From Trileptium ribeirensis (lineage: Eukaryota; Nematoda; Enoplea; Enoplida; Thoracostomopsidae), in the NCBI GenBank assembly GCA_030248225.1, contig JASANE010017459.1, positions 1-64,000 on the forward strand: a DNA stretch of 64,000 bases, read 5' to 3'. The notes beneath the pieces were generated by a model. That model was not told where the DNA came from. It worked only from the letters and a program-made list of their open reading frames with translations, and did no database searches. Position numbers and translations under genes: made by a program. How positions within the stretch are numbered: the stretch's first letter is position 1; the number at the start of each line of letters is the position of its first letter. Shown piece after piece: positions 34,032-45,217 of the stretch.

Positions 34032-34140
34032 TGATCCCCATTAGGAAAATATACATGATCCACTTTAGGAACCTGATCCACTTTAGGAAAGTACTGGTTC
34101 ACATTAGGGAGTTTTTGGTTCACTTTGTGGTTCCCTCATT
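34032..34140 (+). repeat. Cluster of five GATCCACTTTAGG-like motifs
   Basis: GATCCCCATTAGGA, GATCCACTTTAGGA twice, GTTCACATTAGGGA and GTTCACTTTGTGG follow each other at about 18-26 bp spacing. A sixth copy, GATCCACTTTAGGG, lies at about 34487 in the same orientation. Regular spacing of a 13-14 bp motif suggests protein-binding sites or subterminal repeats of a DNA transposon. Confidence 0.6.
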
Positions 34141-35304
34141 TATCCCAAAATATTTCATTTAGAGCTCAATTTTCGCAACAAGGGGTTATTTCAGGTTGTA
34201 GGCGAGACAATAAGCTTCATTTTTTGCTAAAAAAGTGATATAATTGATCAGCTATTACAATAATTCAGTGAAACATACAAAAACTTACCTATACCCTAAC
34301 TTCGTTGACACTAAAAACATGTTTGGACAGTTTTGTAGTTTAGCAAAGTTAAATCAGAACTCATAAAGGCAAGAACAAAAAATAAACTGGCAAGCAAGCT
34401 GTAGCACAGCGAGACCTATCGAATAATATAAAAAAGACGATTAATCTTGATGTATTCGTCTTCCACGTCACTGTATAGCAGCGTTTGATCCACTTTAGGG
34501 GGCGATTCATATTACGCCCTTCTCTTATGGAATGAAATAAACTTTCGTCATCGCGTTGAATCTAACCTCTTCGAGCGTCTAGAACTATCTATTATGCAAA
34601 CCCAGAGTTGTACCCGGATACTGATAGATCTTCTGGAAGCATAGAAACAACAGCGAACGCATAAATATACAAAACACGGCAAGAAAGAGCTATACGTAAC
34701 GGTGGCTTATATCTTATAATTTGGATACGTAGCATACCAAATTCTATTTATGTAACAAATGTTCACGATACTTACACTAACCTTGTTGGACTTTAGGCGA
34801 TCGAGGTGTAGCAAAATTTAAAAGAAAAACTATGTTTGGTGTATACATAAAATCAAACATTTTAACACTATTGAACCAATATCTTGAGGAAACGCCGCTT
34901 CTACCTTTTTCCTCGCAGCACAAACCCTCTTAGAACAATGTTTGTGCTTATCAGCTGAAGCGACATCATTATCTCTGAAGTTATGATTCAATCACAGAGA
35001 AAGCATGAAACTATTTTGTTCATTAGGTTGATTTTTACTTCAGCATAAGGGCTTCTCACGACGTCCATATGGTAGATCCATAAATTCCATTGAAAATGTC
35101 ACCAAAAAGCTTTTAGAATATAATATACCTATATAATTTGTTCATAATGACAACTAGAGTATCGTATTATTTATCTGTTATTAGTGAAGCCTTTATGTTA
35201 TTATAAGCTTCATGGAACCGCAAGTGGCCTCCTCGCAATCAGTCATTTGAGCAGGTATGTTGCACAATTTAGGATGAACGCATATCCAACGGATGAATGG
35301 ATGA
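34141..35304. other. Unassigned intergenic DNA
   Basis: Nothing recognised apart from the single GATCCACTTTAGGG at about 34487. Confidence 0.5.
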
Positions 35305-35382
35305 GCCACACTGTCCAGGAATCGAATCGACGACCTTATTATCGATTGTTAGTTTTACACTTTCTCTGATGAGTCACTGAAT
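35305..35382 (-). repeat. tRNA-derived SINE-like head
   Basis: On the minus strand CAGTGACTCATCAGAG resembles a D-arm/A-box, and GATTCGATTCC about 40 bp later differs from the B-box consensus at one base. The T-stem does not pair well, so this is not a functional tRNA. A SINE head or tRNA relic is the best reading. Confidence 0.45.
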
Positions 35383-36753
35383 CGCAGTTTTCCAATGGAT
35401 TAACATAACGGTGATATTTGCGTTGTCAATTGAGCGATAGGTTAAGAAAGATTCGATCGCTAGTTTAAAGTTATTATCGTGGATTCTACATACTATGTTT
35501 AAAATATTTTAAAACCAGAAAGATCCTGCTTCAAAAACAGTGATAGTTTTCGATGATGCTTCTTCGGTTTACTCACTCCAACTGTCATTCTTCTATGTTA
35601 AAAACCAGAAATTGAGTTATAATGTACAATATACGTATAATTGCTTTTAAACCTTTGATCTTCTACCAATGACACGGTTCATTAGTCACCCTAATATTCC
35701 TTTCGACAATGGTTTCAGCCCATGTCACCTTTACAGACCGAATGTCACGTCGCTAGAAAAAATGACATATTTAGTGTGGAGGGCTCGGAGGGTAATGGTA
35801 ATGCATACAATCACTCAATTTCTTGCTATTAAATAGAGGTACGTTATGAGCAGCAAGGATGGAGCGCTACATCTACATTGTATGATGATCATTCTGTCCA
35901 ATTGCTAGTTGCATGCTTGGCTCCTGTGGCACAATTTGATGTACCTCTATTTTATAACTCGCTTTATTTGTCACGCTATAGGCGAACAAAATTTAATTTG
36001 TATAAATCGTGCAGAGATGATTTTCAAAGATGATGAGTTAATGTTGAAAAAGGTTTGCCATCATTGAAATTTCTGGTGAGCTTATGATTGGCCATAATAT
36101 GTAAGCTTTTCTACAGCTATTTCCTTTGGTATGCTATTGCATAACAAAATAGACCCATAGCGTTTGAATGCAATAGATGTGGCGCAGATGTGAGAAATAC
36201 GTAGTCTCTTGGAGAAGGCCACTTCAACTGTCCCTTAGGCGCAAAAACCTGATAATAATATTGTCGGAATTACCCACGAAATCAACGTATGAGATGGGCA
36301 GTTCAATTTAAGGAAGGTATAATTGATATTCGAAGGACATATAATGGTCATGGTTCATGCTGTTTGACGGTCCGCACAATCTATCGTAAGACACGGTGTA
36401 AAATCTTACATTTCACATACATGTTATGTTTCGAGACCAATGCCATTGTTATAGTCTGCCCTGAACCTGATATAACAGAGCAATATCAAAAAATAGAGCA
36501 AGTCAACTTTTTTTGCGTGAAGCATTTGACAATGTTCGTTTGCGCATATTATTAGTCAGGGCGTTAGCACTGACTATTGTTTTCGGATTTCTCAAGCTTA
36601 TGTAAGAGACACTTAGCATTGAATACATATCGATGTCCTAAAAGTAAACAATCTTACTTCGTGCGTAATAGCTAATCAAGCAACAGGTCATTGCTGCACA
36701 CATTGCCTTATTACGTATTTTCACATTATACGCATAATTTGTCCATGTAATAG
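35383..36753. other. Unassigned DNA with one small foldback
   Basis: AAATAGAGGTAC (35831-35842) is exactly complementary to GTACCTCTATTT (35941-35952), framing a 122-bp unit that may be a tiny foldback MITE. No gene seen. Confidence 0.45.
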
Positions 36754-36895
36754 TTGTAGCACAGCTATCGTGCGTTAAGCGATTTGTACGCATGGTTGTG
36801 ACGAGTTCAGACGAGTGCGTCAGCACGAGTTTGAGCGAGTTAAACAACACAACCGTGCGTACAAATCACCTGACGCACGCCTGGCTGTGCTACAA
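36754..36895. mobile_element. 142 bp foldback MITE, family B copy 1
   Basis: Starts TTGTAGCACAGCTATCGTGC and ends with the near complement GCACGCCTGGCTGTGCTACA; the two ~47-bp arms pair over most of their length, leaving a loop of about 45 bp. A second copy of exactly 142 bp lies at 60341-60482. Homology with that copy continues about 60 bp beyond the right arm (TGACTTGTAATA, TTAGCTAA), so the palindrome may be part of a longer family. Confidence 0.85.
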
Positions 36896-36959
36896 GTGAC
36901 TTGTAATACAGCTAATTTAGCTAACCGTGCGTTAAGTCAATTTGATGCACGGCCTTAAC

Positions 36960-38786
36960 TATATAAGCTGTGTTACAAATACATGTTGTTGCATAAATTA
37001 AACTATGTTTGGCGTACATATTATGTATATTGCAATATATCAATTTTATATTGTCACCACTCTGAAGACGGTGATCATGATAGTGGACTTCTGTGTAACC
37101 AATTGTACGTAATGCGACGCAAAACGTTTAGACTAATACATGCGTTGAACAAATAAATGACTAGATTTATTATTACGATTATTGTCTTTGCTTTGCTATT
37201 TTCTTGTGATCAGGTAGCTAGATGCTTTAGTTTATGGTAAGACCGTTTTACATTATTCAATTGCAAAATATCAGTAAAGAAAGCCGCCCAAATGCTTGTC
37301 GTCGTAATAATTGGGATTATGCAGACGCCAGCCATGTCCACGTCTGCACTGTATGACCGGTATGTGTTTGTTGCTATCTCACCGGCGAAGAGTAAGCATT
37401 TGAAGGATATCTTTTTGAAAAATATTACAGTTTATGTGATTAAACTGGAGAAGGGCATAGCTGCCGTGACTATTTTTCGTTTGAAAAGTGCAATAATAAT
37501 AGTATGAACACTCAAGAAAAGAATACTTTAAGGCAGCAAAATTTTTGTGCATTAGAATATATCTTCTATTGCATCTGTAGTGTAAGGCAGTTGTTACTGT
37601 GACAAGCACTAAAAGCCTGGTTATTAACTCAGGTATTGGTGCTGAAGAAACGTAGACATTTGCATATACAAATGTTTTATTTCGACAGCCCAAGTAACCC
37701 GAAAGGGTGTTATATCAGTAGAAAAAATAACAGCTTAGCACAGACAGTTCGGGAAATGGCAGTTCCAGGGAACCATTTTAATTATTTATTGGTACGGATG
37801 CTGCTCAAGTCTTAGCGGACCTGGCTAATCTATTTGGTCATTAGGCAAAAACCAGCTTACCTCATATAATTTGTGCTTCTTCAAATTTATTTATAGCATG
37901 ATATCTAGACGAGAACATCGTATTTCATATGTAGAACTGTAATGCATGATTTATACTACATTTTTGGACAGTTATGGGCTTTTACTATAAGCATACAATT
38001 TGAACCAGTTCTGATACAGCAATAAACACTGTAAAGCTGAGTCAACTTTAAATAATTAAGTTGGGTCTAACCTGATCCAATAAATCAGTCAAATTTAGTT
38101 CAGTCAGAGACAATATTCGCCCACAGTGTGTGAATGCAACTTATTGACTCTTCTGCTGAGCTAAAAATTTATTTGCTCATATCAGGCCAAAATATGACAC
38201 AAAGTTCAGATTGTGACCTGCGCAATTTAGTTACACTTGATTCAACAGTTAGTTTTTACAATATATATTTCAGAAATACATAGCTAACTAAATAAAGCGA
38301 ACATGTATCGGTCGGAATTACCTGATAAATGTGGTGTTGTTACACAATTTTTCGCTACACCAGTATTTGGCAGTAACTTAGGCCCTAGGCTAGCCAAATA
38401 TAACAGTATCTACGTGGTAAAATCTGCACGCTTAAAGAACTTTTTCATCAAGAGAACAAAAAAGGAATGTTGAAGACCCTTATAACTAAGAGTTGCCAAT
38501 CAGCAGGTAAGCATATTTATCGCTCATAACTCACAGGCGATAATGTTTTATTCCCTAACTTCAACAAAAGTCTATTATACTGACAAGCCACAGTTCATTT
38601 ATCAAGGTGCTGTGAAAAGTTCGTTGCCTTTCTGGAAATGGCCGATGTAGAATTTTGTGTCATCTCTCTGGCTTGCTATGTATGAGCCCAAACATTCCAG
38701 TGTCGATAATTAGCGTATCATTCGCCTTTAACAATGATAGTAAATTTGTCGCAATTTGACAAGTGAACAAGTTGACCAAATGCAGC
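36960..38786. other. Unassigned DNA
   Basis: No supported gene; frames 37292-37507 plus and 37379-37693 minus overlap and show no domain. CACTGTAAAGCTGAGTCAAC at 38028-38047 resembles the start of the block at 18508. Confidence 0.45.
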
Positions 38787-38840
38787 CAGTGGCGCATCCA
38801 GAGGGAAAGGTGGGCCCAGAAATCTGGACGCTCGAGACCG
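38787..38840 (+). mobile_element. Probable hAT-type terminus
   Basis: CAGTGGCGCATCCAGAGGGA, then AAGGTGGGCCC, has the look of a hAT element end. I did not find the matching opposite end, so only this terminus is called. Confidence 0.4.
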
Positions 38841-39924
38841 AGTCAACAAAAAATTTTTTTATCAAGTGTCTCCAATGTTAATAACGTCTCGGTTGCATTT
38901 TGGAACGAACCATCAGTGGTATTATAACAACAATTAAGGCATTGGTCAACTCCCATGATGTGTACCCGTTTTCAGGGCAAAATCCTGGGTGCGGACATAA
39001 TTGTAGCAGGCTAAAATGCTGGCTAAATATGACAATATAATGTGGATATTTCCTGCCTGCAAACGCATCATTATTACGATCACTTATGAATTTGCGATAT
39101 GTTAACCACATAGGTTTCAGAAGCGAGCCATATCAAATCTATCCGTCTAATGCCTCGCTGTAACTCCGGCTTGTCAGTGCACTAAATTCACAGGGCGCCT
39201 CTTCCGCGCCTGTTAACATGCGAAACAATTTCACAGACATTAAAGAAACCATCACTTATTTTAGCTAGTGAAATCAACAAAATGCCATTGCATGCAGCCG
39301 AGCAACTGTTAGTTTTTTTTACTCAAGTTTTCAGCCAGCAAAAAACATGACAAAAGCATAATTTTTTTAAAATTTCATGCAATGTTTGTTCATTCATGTA
39401 TGGCCGACTTTGTAATATATTCATATCTATATTCACATAAACATAATTAATGGATTTGCATATTTAATGACAATTTTAAACTAGTTTTGCTTAACAAAAT
39501 GTCCTGACGGAAATCCATTTCAAATTGCAGTTTCTGATCAGAGTTTTATGTTTTATGTAAATCCTTAACTTCGTTGACCCGTCTAAGAAATCGTTTCGCC
39601 TTTTCCAGATAGACCGAATTCCATATATTCAATATTAAAATTAACTTTAACTGCATAATATGGAACAAATTTATAGTATTTATCCAAACTTGTGCAAATT
39701 ATTGTAGAGTAATCTGCAAAATTTGACAATTTCTGGACGCAAAATATTGTTGAAATTGAGGAATATTTTTACTTTTGTAGAAAATATAACCCCGTTCTTA
39801 TAAATCGAGTTATACAATAGGCGATATTGATAGCTAACGTAAAAGAAATTTTTACGAACATTACGAATACTAGTGACAGATAAATCGTGCCCGAATGATT
39901 TCCTGTGCCGTGGAATGTTTAATA
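38841..39924. other. Unassigned DNA
   Basis: Moderately AT-rich with no recognisable gene. It may include the body of the element whose terminus lies at 38787. Confidence 0.4.
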
Positions 39925-40075
39925 AAGACAAGCCGCCGGCATGAATCGATCAAACCGTTTACTTGAGCAACAGAACTATCTAAAATCCGCTTCTCGGTGG
40001 CTTAAGGAAGCTAGCGAAGCGAGCCAATAACGGCGAACGTGCAAACATACATCGCGTGACAAACTTAGTTGACAC
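39925..40075 (+). repeat. Dispersed repeat family D, copy 4 (diverged)
   Basis: GCCAATAACGGCGAACGTGC aligns with GCAAATAACGACGCACGTGC of copy 1, with the preceding ACCGTTTACTTGAG part also similar. It is too diverged for firm boundaries. Confidence 0.4.
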
Positions 40076-41935
40076 TACAAGTTGTGGTGTGTTTTGTGGC
40101 CAGTAACCCTACGCCATCACCGAGCATTAAATGGCTGTCCGTCGTTCGAAAGCGACCAAATCTCAAATTTTGAAGCATAGAAACCGAAAGAAAGCATAAT
40201 AATGTGAAATGCAATGTTTTTCCAACGCGTTCGTTCCGTGTGGTACAACTAAATTTCAAGCAACTGACTGAGAAACGATGAAAAGGATTTTGTCGTTATC
40301 GGCATATTTCAGGTTAACAACTACCCCACTATGTGTTTATTAAACAGTCGACAATGACGGTGGTTGGATTTCTCTGTTGACACCTATATGAAATATAATT
40401 AAATTATAGTCTCTTCCCTTCCTATTTACCGAAACATATCAGTATATTAGTATTCGGAAATGCTCAAAGAATAACTATTGGCACTGCTTAAACTATGAAC
40501 ACCTAATGCTATTACATAGGGTAGAATCACGATGGTTAATATTAAAAATATATAAATTAAGACGAAATTAGCAAACTGATGTATTTGGTCGATTTAATCA
40601 ATTTGATTGTCTCATGACATAAATAATCCAATTCCGAATATGAATATTATTTGATATGTTTGAATGGATTTAAGCTGCAAATGTGAATGCCACGAAGCGG
40701 AAAAACAAAAAAATAATCTAAATGGAGCGAGCGAAGTAATATTGTCTGAGCATGCGTCTAATTGCGTGTTATTTGACACCTACCCAGAAATCTAGTTTAA
40801 ACACCTGCTTATGTAGGTTCACAATTTTCTTAGCAAATTTCCGCAGGTGGATACGTGATATTTGCAATTTTGCTTGTTATGTGAGCTGAAATAGCTACAA
40901 TTCCTATACACATTTATGTAATCACATAAATCATAAATGTAGATCAAAATTCCATTGCTGTGTGCATTTCAAAAAATTAAATGTAATAATATATCAACTA
41001 TGACATGGCTGTAGTGTAACTATTTTTACGGTAAGGCAAATTCTATTATTCATAAATTATATTTTACAAGATCTTAGCTTTTTATTAGGATGCAACTGTT
41101 TCACTTCTTAAAATATAGATGAATGAATGTAATGAATGAAATATTCATATTGCTGGTGAACTAAGACTGTGAGATTTAAAAAATACTAGTAGTATAACTG
41201 TAATCGAACAACGCTTTAATTTTGTGTACACCAATAACCATGTAATGAATGGTGGAACCAATTTCCTGCTGCCAATTAGAGTAACAAAAATACGTATATA
41301 TTACACATTATAACATCTACAAATATTTACTGTTTGCCATATTCTAGGTGGTACCAAGCATTCATTCCATAAAACCCTATACTTCAACCCTGTAAAATCC
41401 GTAAGCCTAAAACAAAATGCGAACATGTTCGTATACTCTCCAATGATGATGGAAAGGATAAGTTTCACTTACTAATCATGTTCAAACAATTATAGCAACT
41501 GTAACTAAGATGAACAACTAAATAAGCAAAGTTTAGTAATCAAGAAGATAAAGTTTCAACCAAAAATGGCTAAAAGATATAATAGTGATGGAACGATCAA
41601 ATAAATTGTCGATTTCCGATTAACAATTAATCGGTGGTAAGGCTTATTGGTATGTTAGCCTATTAGTCCACGGACTAGTATATAATACTGCTGATAAAAA
41701 AATAGACAATTCTTTTATTGCTGGATGTCAGATGCATCGCTGATGTAAAATTTAGGGATGTAATTGAAATGCATACTTGGCCGCTCTCGAGACCAAGGCT
41801 ACGTAACTCTTAGCCTTAACTTCATATAATATATAAAACTTTTATTAACACGTGTTGCGAGATAGATCTGGAGCGCGGTTGTATTTCAGCGTAGTAATAT
41901 GCTTTATGTCTTAGTATTCACCTGGCCCCACGGTT
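40076..41935. other. AT-rich intergenic DNA, no gene seen
   Basis: Stops are frequent in all frames and no repeat is obvious. The minus-strand frame 40065-40259 is not recognisable. Confidence 0.5.
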
Positions 41936-41939
41936 GTGG

Positions 41940-44900
41940 GGGCCTCAATCCTAATCACTCGTCACCACTCTTTTCTGTTCGCTGTAATTGGTTCGATATA
42001 TTACATCAGGTATTGCTGCCATTGGCGTAGCAACACGTATCGAAAATGTTGTTGACAATTGTTGACTGTTTGATTTCGCCAAGCGTCGTGCTATCTTCCA
42101 TGCTGTAGGGCCCAGTCGTCCGGGGGCCTTGCTTTGACCAGTGACTTCGGGACCTGTTGTCGGGCATCCTCAGAACATGACTGAGCAACCGTAAGCGCTC
42201 CGTCCTGACCAGTGTCGACACCTCGGTTTCGTGACCAACTCTTCGACGAAGATCTTCAGTCCTGATGTGATCAAACTTTGTCACGCCTACAATCCGCCGT
42301 CAACAGAAGATCTCGAACGTGTTGATCTGCTGCTGAGTAACTGACTTCGCTGTCAACGTTCCGCAGGTGTAGACCAGAATCGCTCGAATGGCAGCATTAT
42401 ATATCAGAATTTTCGTGGGAACGGACACGACTGCAAAGTTCTACACATGCTGTAGGCCCGCAAAGGCTGACCTGGCACGGTTTATGTGGTTTGTAATCTC
42501 GGTGTCGCAAGCCCCTGATCCCGTAAAAGTGCTGCCTAGGTAACAAAATTGTTCGACGCGTTCCACCACAGAAATGTTCATCACGATGTCTTCATGTCTT
42601 TCGATGCAGCAGATCATTATCTTGGTATTCTGCGAACTGGTGACCAGACCAATGCGCTTTGCGGCCGTGTCGTCTCGATTGAGCACCTCTTGTAGTTCGC
42701 TGTCTGACTATGCAGCTATGGCTATGTCGCCGGCATAAACGGCATCTGTGAACTTTGTGTCGAAAATAACACCGTCGTCGTAAGCCAGGCCGGTCTCCAT
42801 AACCCATGCAATTGCGTAGTTGAAGAGGACGGGTGGCAAGATTGACCCTTGTCTCACTCCAGACTTGACCTCAAAGCGTTCAGATAACGTGTCGTTTTTT
42901 CGTACACGGCAGTAACATGGCTCAAACAGCGATTTGATAGGAGATACGATCTTGGTCGGCACATCGTCCGCCTTCAAGATTTTGTAGAGCGATTGTCGGT
43001 GAACTAAGTCAAACGCGGCTTTGAAATCAACGAAGGCCACGGCAACAGGTCTGCGATATTCATGAAGATTCTAGAGCATAATTCTTATGCTCAATATCTG
43101 GTCGATTGTGTTGCGACCAGGTCGAAAGCTGCACTGTTGCTCACATTCAAATTGTTCTGGCTGTCTTTTGAATTTACTGGAGATTACAACTTAAAGCGCC
43201 TTGAAAGCAATATTCAACAGCGATATAACTCGATAGTTGCAGCAGAAGGAGTTGTAACACTTCTTGTGGAATGGAATGACGATGGTAGTACGCCAGTTCT
43301 CTTGCATGACCTCTTTGGTCCACACGTCGCAGATTATAGCGTGCAGCGTATCAAATAGGCCCTTGAGATCTTATAGCATTCCGGCGGAATCCCGTCCTCT
43401 CCGGGTGCTTTCCCGTTGCTAAGATCTTTGACTGCTTTGAGGACTTCATCACTGGTTGGTGCCGAGTGATCGATCGCGCATTAGTAAAAACCCTTGAAGT
43501 CGAGGTCGCCATCTTTTATCGGCTCATCTGGCGGATCTTTGTTCAAGTGTTCATAGAAATGCTTTCTTCAACGATTGACTTGCGCGGCTTTAGAGATCAG
43601 ACACTTGCCCGTGCTGTCGCAAATCATACAACACATGGGGCTCTGGGACTGTGCGCATTGTTTGGTAAGCCGGTATAGCCTGCGGTGGTCATGTACCCTA
43701 GCTGTTGGTTCATCTCATTCGCTAGTGCCTCGAGTTTCGCATCTTTAGACTCTCTTCTCTGATGCTGTGGTGCAAGCTGGACCTGAGAAAGCTAGCTTCG
43801 AGTTTCCTTTACTGCACGATTAAGCAGCTTGTCTTTCTCTACTGTAGGCGCATCTAGCAGCCGAACCCGTTTGCTCAGTCTCGGCTTCGGTCCTGCCAAG
43901 GCGGCGAAGCGATTACACAGTGAGATGCAGAAGTTTTCTGCGATGCTATTGTCCATCACACGGCTGGCATCGGTTGGACGAGGTTTGCACTTGAAAAAGT
44001 TGGCGTTTAGCTTTAGGTGTATATGCCGTAGTATCATGTCATAGTCACTTGGAAGCAGGTTCCACCAGACTGTCCAGCAGTCACTTACAGCAGACTTTAA
44101 CCTTTTTCGGATAAGTACGTGATCAAGTTGAGAATATCGCTCGCTGGGGGATCGCCAGGTGTGCTGTGGCATTGCAGGATGTTTGAAATTGGTGTTAGGG
44201 AAAAATAAGTCGTTGAATTCTGCGATGATGATGAGTCTAGTTTCGTTGTCGGTTCATCGACAACCGTGAGCGAAAGGGCCTAGAACATTGGTTTCGCACG
44301 GTTCGCGTCTGTCCCACTTGCACATTGAAATCACCACAGACTGGGAGGATATCTCTTGCGGGTATAGAGGCTATTATATGGTTGAGCTCTTCCGCAACAC
44401 CGTCCTTGTCTCCGCAGCTGTGGGCATCTGTCGGAGCATAGGCCACAACAACAAATAGATTGCATGACTTTGAACGAATTCTTGCATTAGCTAGTTGTGA
44501 TCTGAACGGATTCCAGCGCATCATGGCATCTAGTCTGTTCTTTCTGATAGCAAAACCCACTCTCTGTTGGCCGCCTCTTTCGTGTTCCAAGAACAAAAAG
44601 GTCGTATTCAGCGTCGGGAGAGCTGATGTCAGTCATGCTGTTTTCGGGAATTTACAGTTCTGAGAGCGCTGCTATTTCAATATTACGTGCAGTAAGTAAT
44701 CGACAAAGAAGATCATTGTAGTCTGGCTTTAACCAAGTTCGAACGTTCCACATGGCAATGCGGCTGGTCTCCTTGCATGGTTTGATGCGGTTAGCTGCCG
44801 CTTGCCCACTTTTCATGTCGCCGACGGCAGGGAAGCGACACACGTCGTCTACCCAGAACGCGGCAGCCGAGCCTAGATATAATTTGTGATCTTCCATTGA

Positions 44901-45010
44901 GGTTTCCGCAAGTTTGACATAAATTTCCGAGCCCACAACCAACTGTCGTAAGCAGTGGCCCTAGCCTTCGGGGACCCATTTCCCTTGACTACAAGGCAGC
45001 AGTTGACTTT
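41940..45010 (-). pseudogene. Decayed APE endonuclease/reverse transcriptase LINE
   Basis: Minus-strand fragments in the correct order make a dead non-LTR element. 44652-44942: endonuclease start with IAMWNVRTWLKPDYN. 44237-44596: YAPTDAHSCGDKD and CGDFNVQVG. 43792-44172: QLDHVLIRKRLKSAV and SDYD where SDH is expected. About 43380-43455: VKDLSNGKAPGEDGIPPECYK-type RT start. 42708-43040: MAFVDFKAAFD, SGVRQGSILPP and VYAGDIAIAA, where the catalytic YADD has become YAGD. Then, in one frame with stops after IAIAA and QHV, VEQFCYLGSTFTGSG, INRARSAFAGL and LRLLSHVLRMPDNR, ending near 42006. The protein resembles RTE-like/APE LINEs but differs clearly from the intact element at 7880-12445 and lacks the zinc-finger tail. 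Frameshifts separate several parts. The outer boundaries are approximate. Confidence 0.85.
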
Positions 45011-45099
45011 TTGCGGTTTGTCACCCACTTTCCACCACTAACGTGGGGGAGGTCGGACTTTTTGTCGTGGTTTGTCGCTTACTAGCTTGTATTAGTCTT

Positions 45100-45217
45100 A
45101 GTGTATGATTATAGAAAATGTCGGTTCTGTAGGTAGTGATTAGAGCAGAGACGCATAAAGACCAAAAGTCTTGGGTTCGAATGTCACCTCTGTCAACATT
45201 TTCTAATATCCTACACT
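45100..45217. repeat. tRNA-like SINE core enclosed by inverted arms
   Basis: The core has TAGTGATTAGAGCAGAG (A-box-like) and GGGTTCGAATG (B-box-like, TTCGAAT loop intact) at near-tRNA spacing. It is bracketed by AGTGTATGATTATAGAAAAT (45100-) and its near complement ending CTACACT at 45217, 19 of 22 positions matching. The T-stem is imperfect, so a functional tRNA is unlikely. The inverted arms are unusual for a simple SINE. It lies just upstream of the start of the decayed minus-strand LINE. Confidence 0.55.

Noticed and set aside
35305..35382. Functional tRNA gene
   Set aside because: A- and B-box-like sequences are present, but the T-stem and acceptor stem do not pair.
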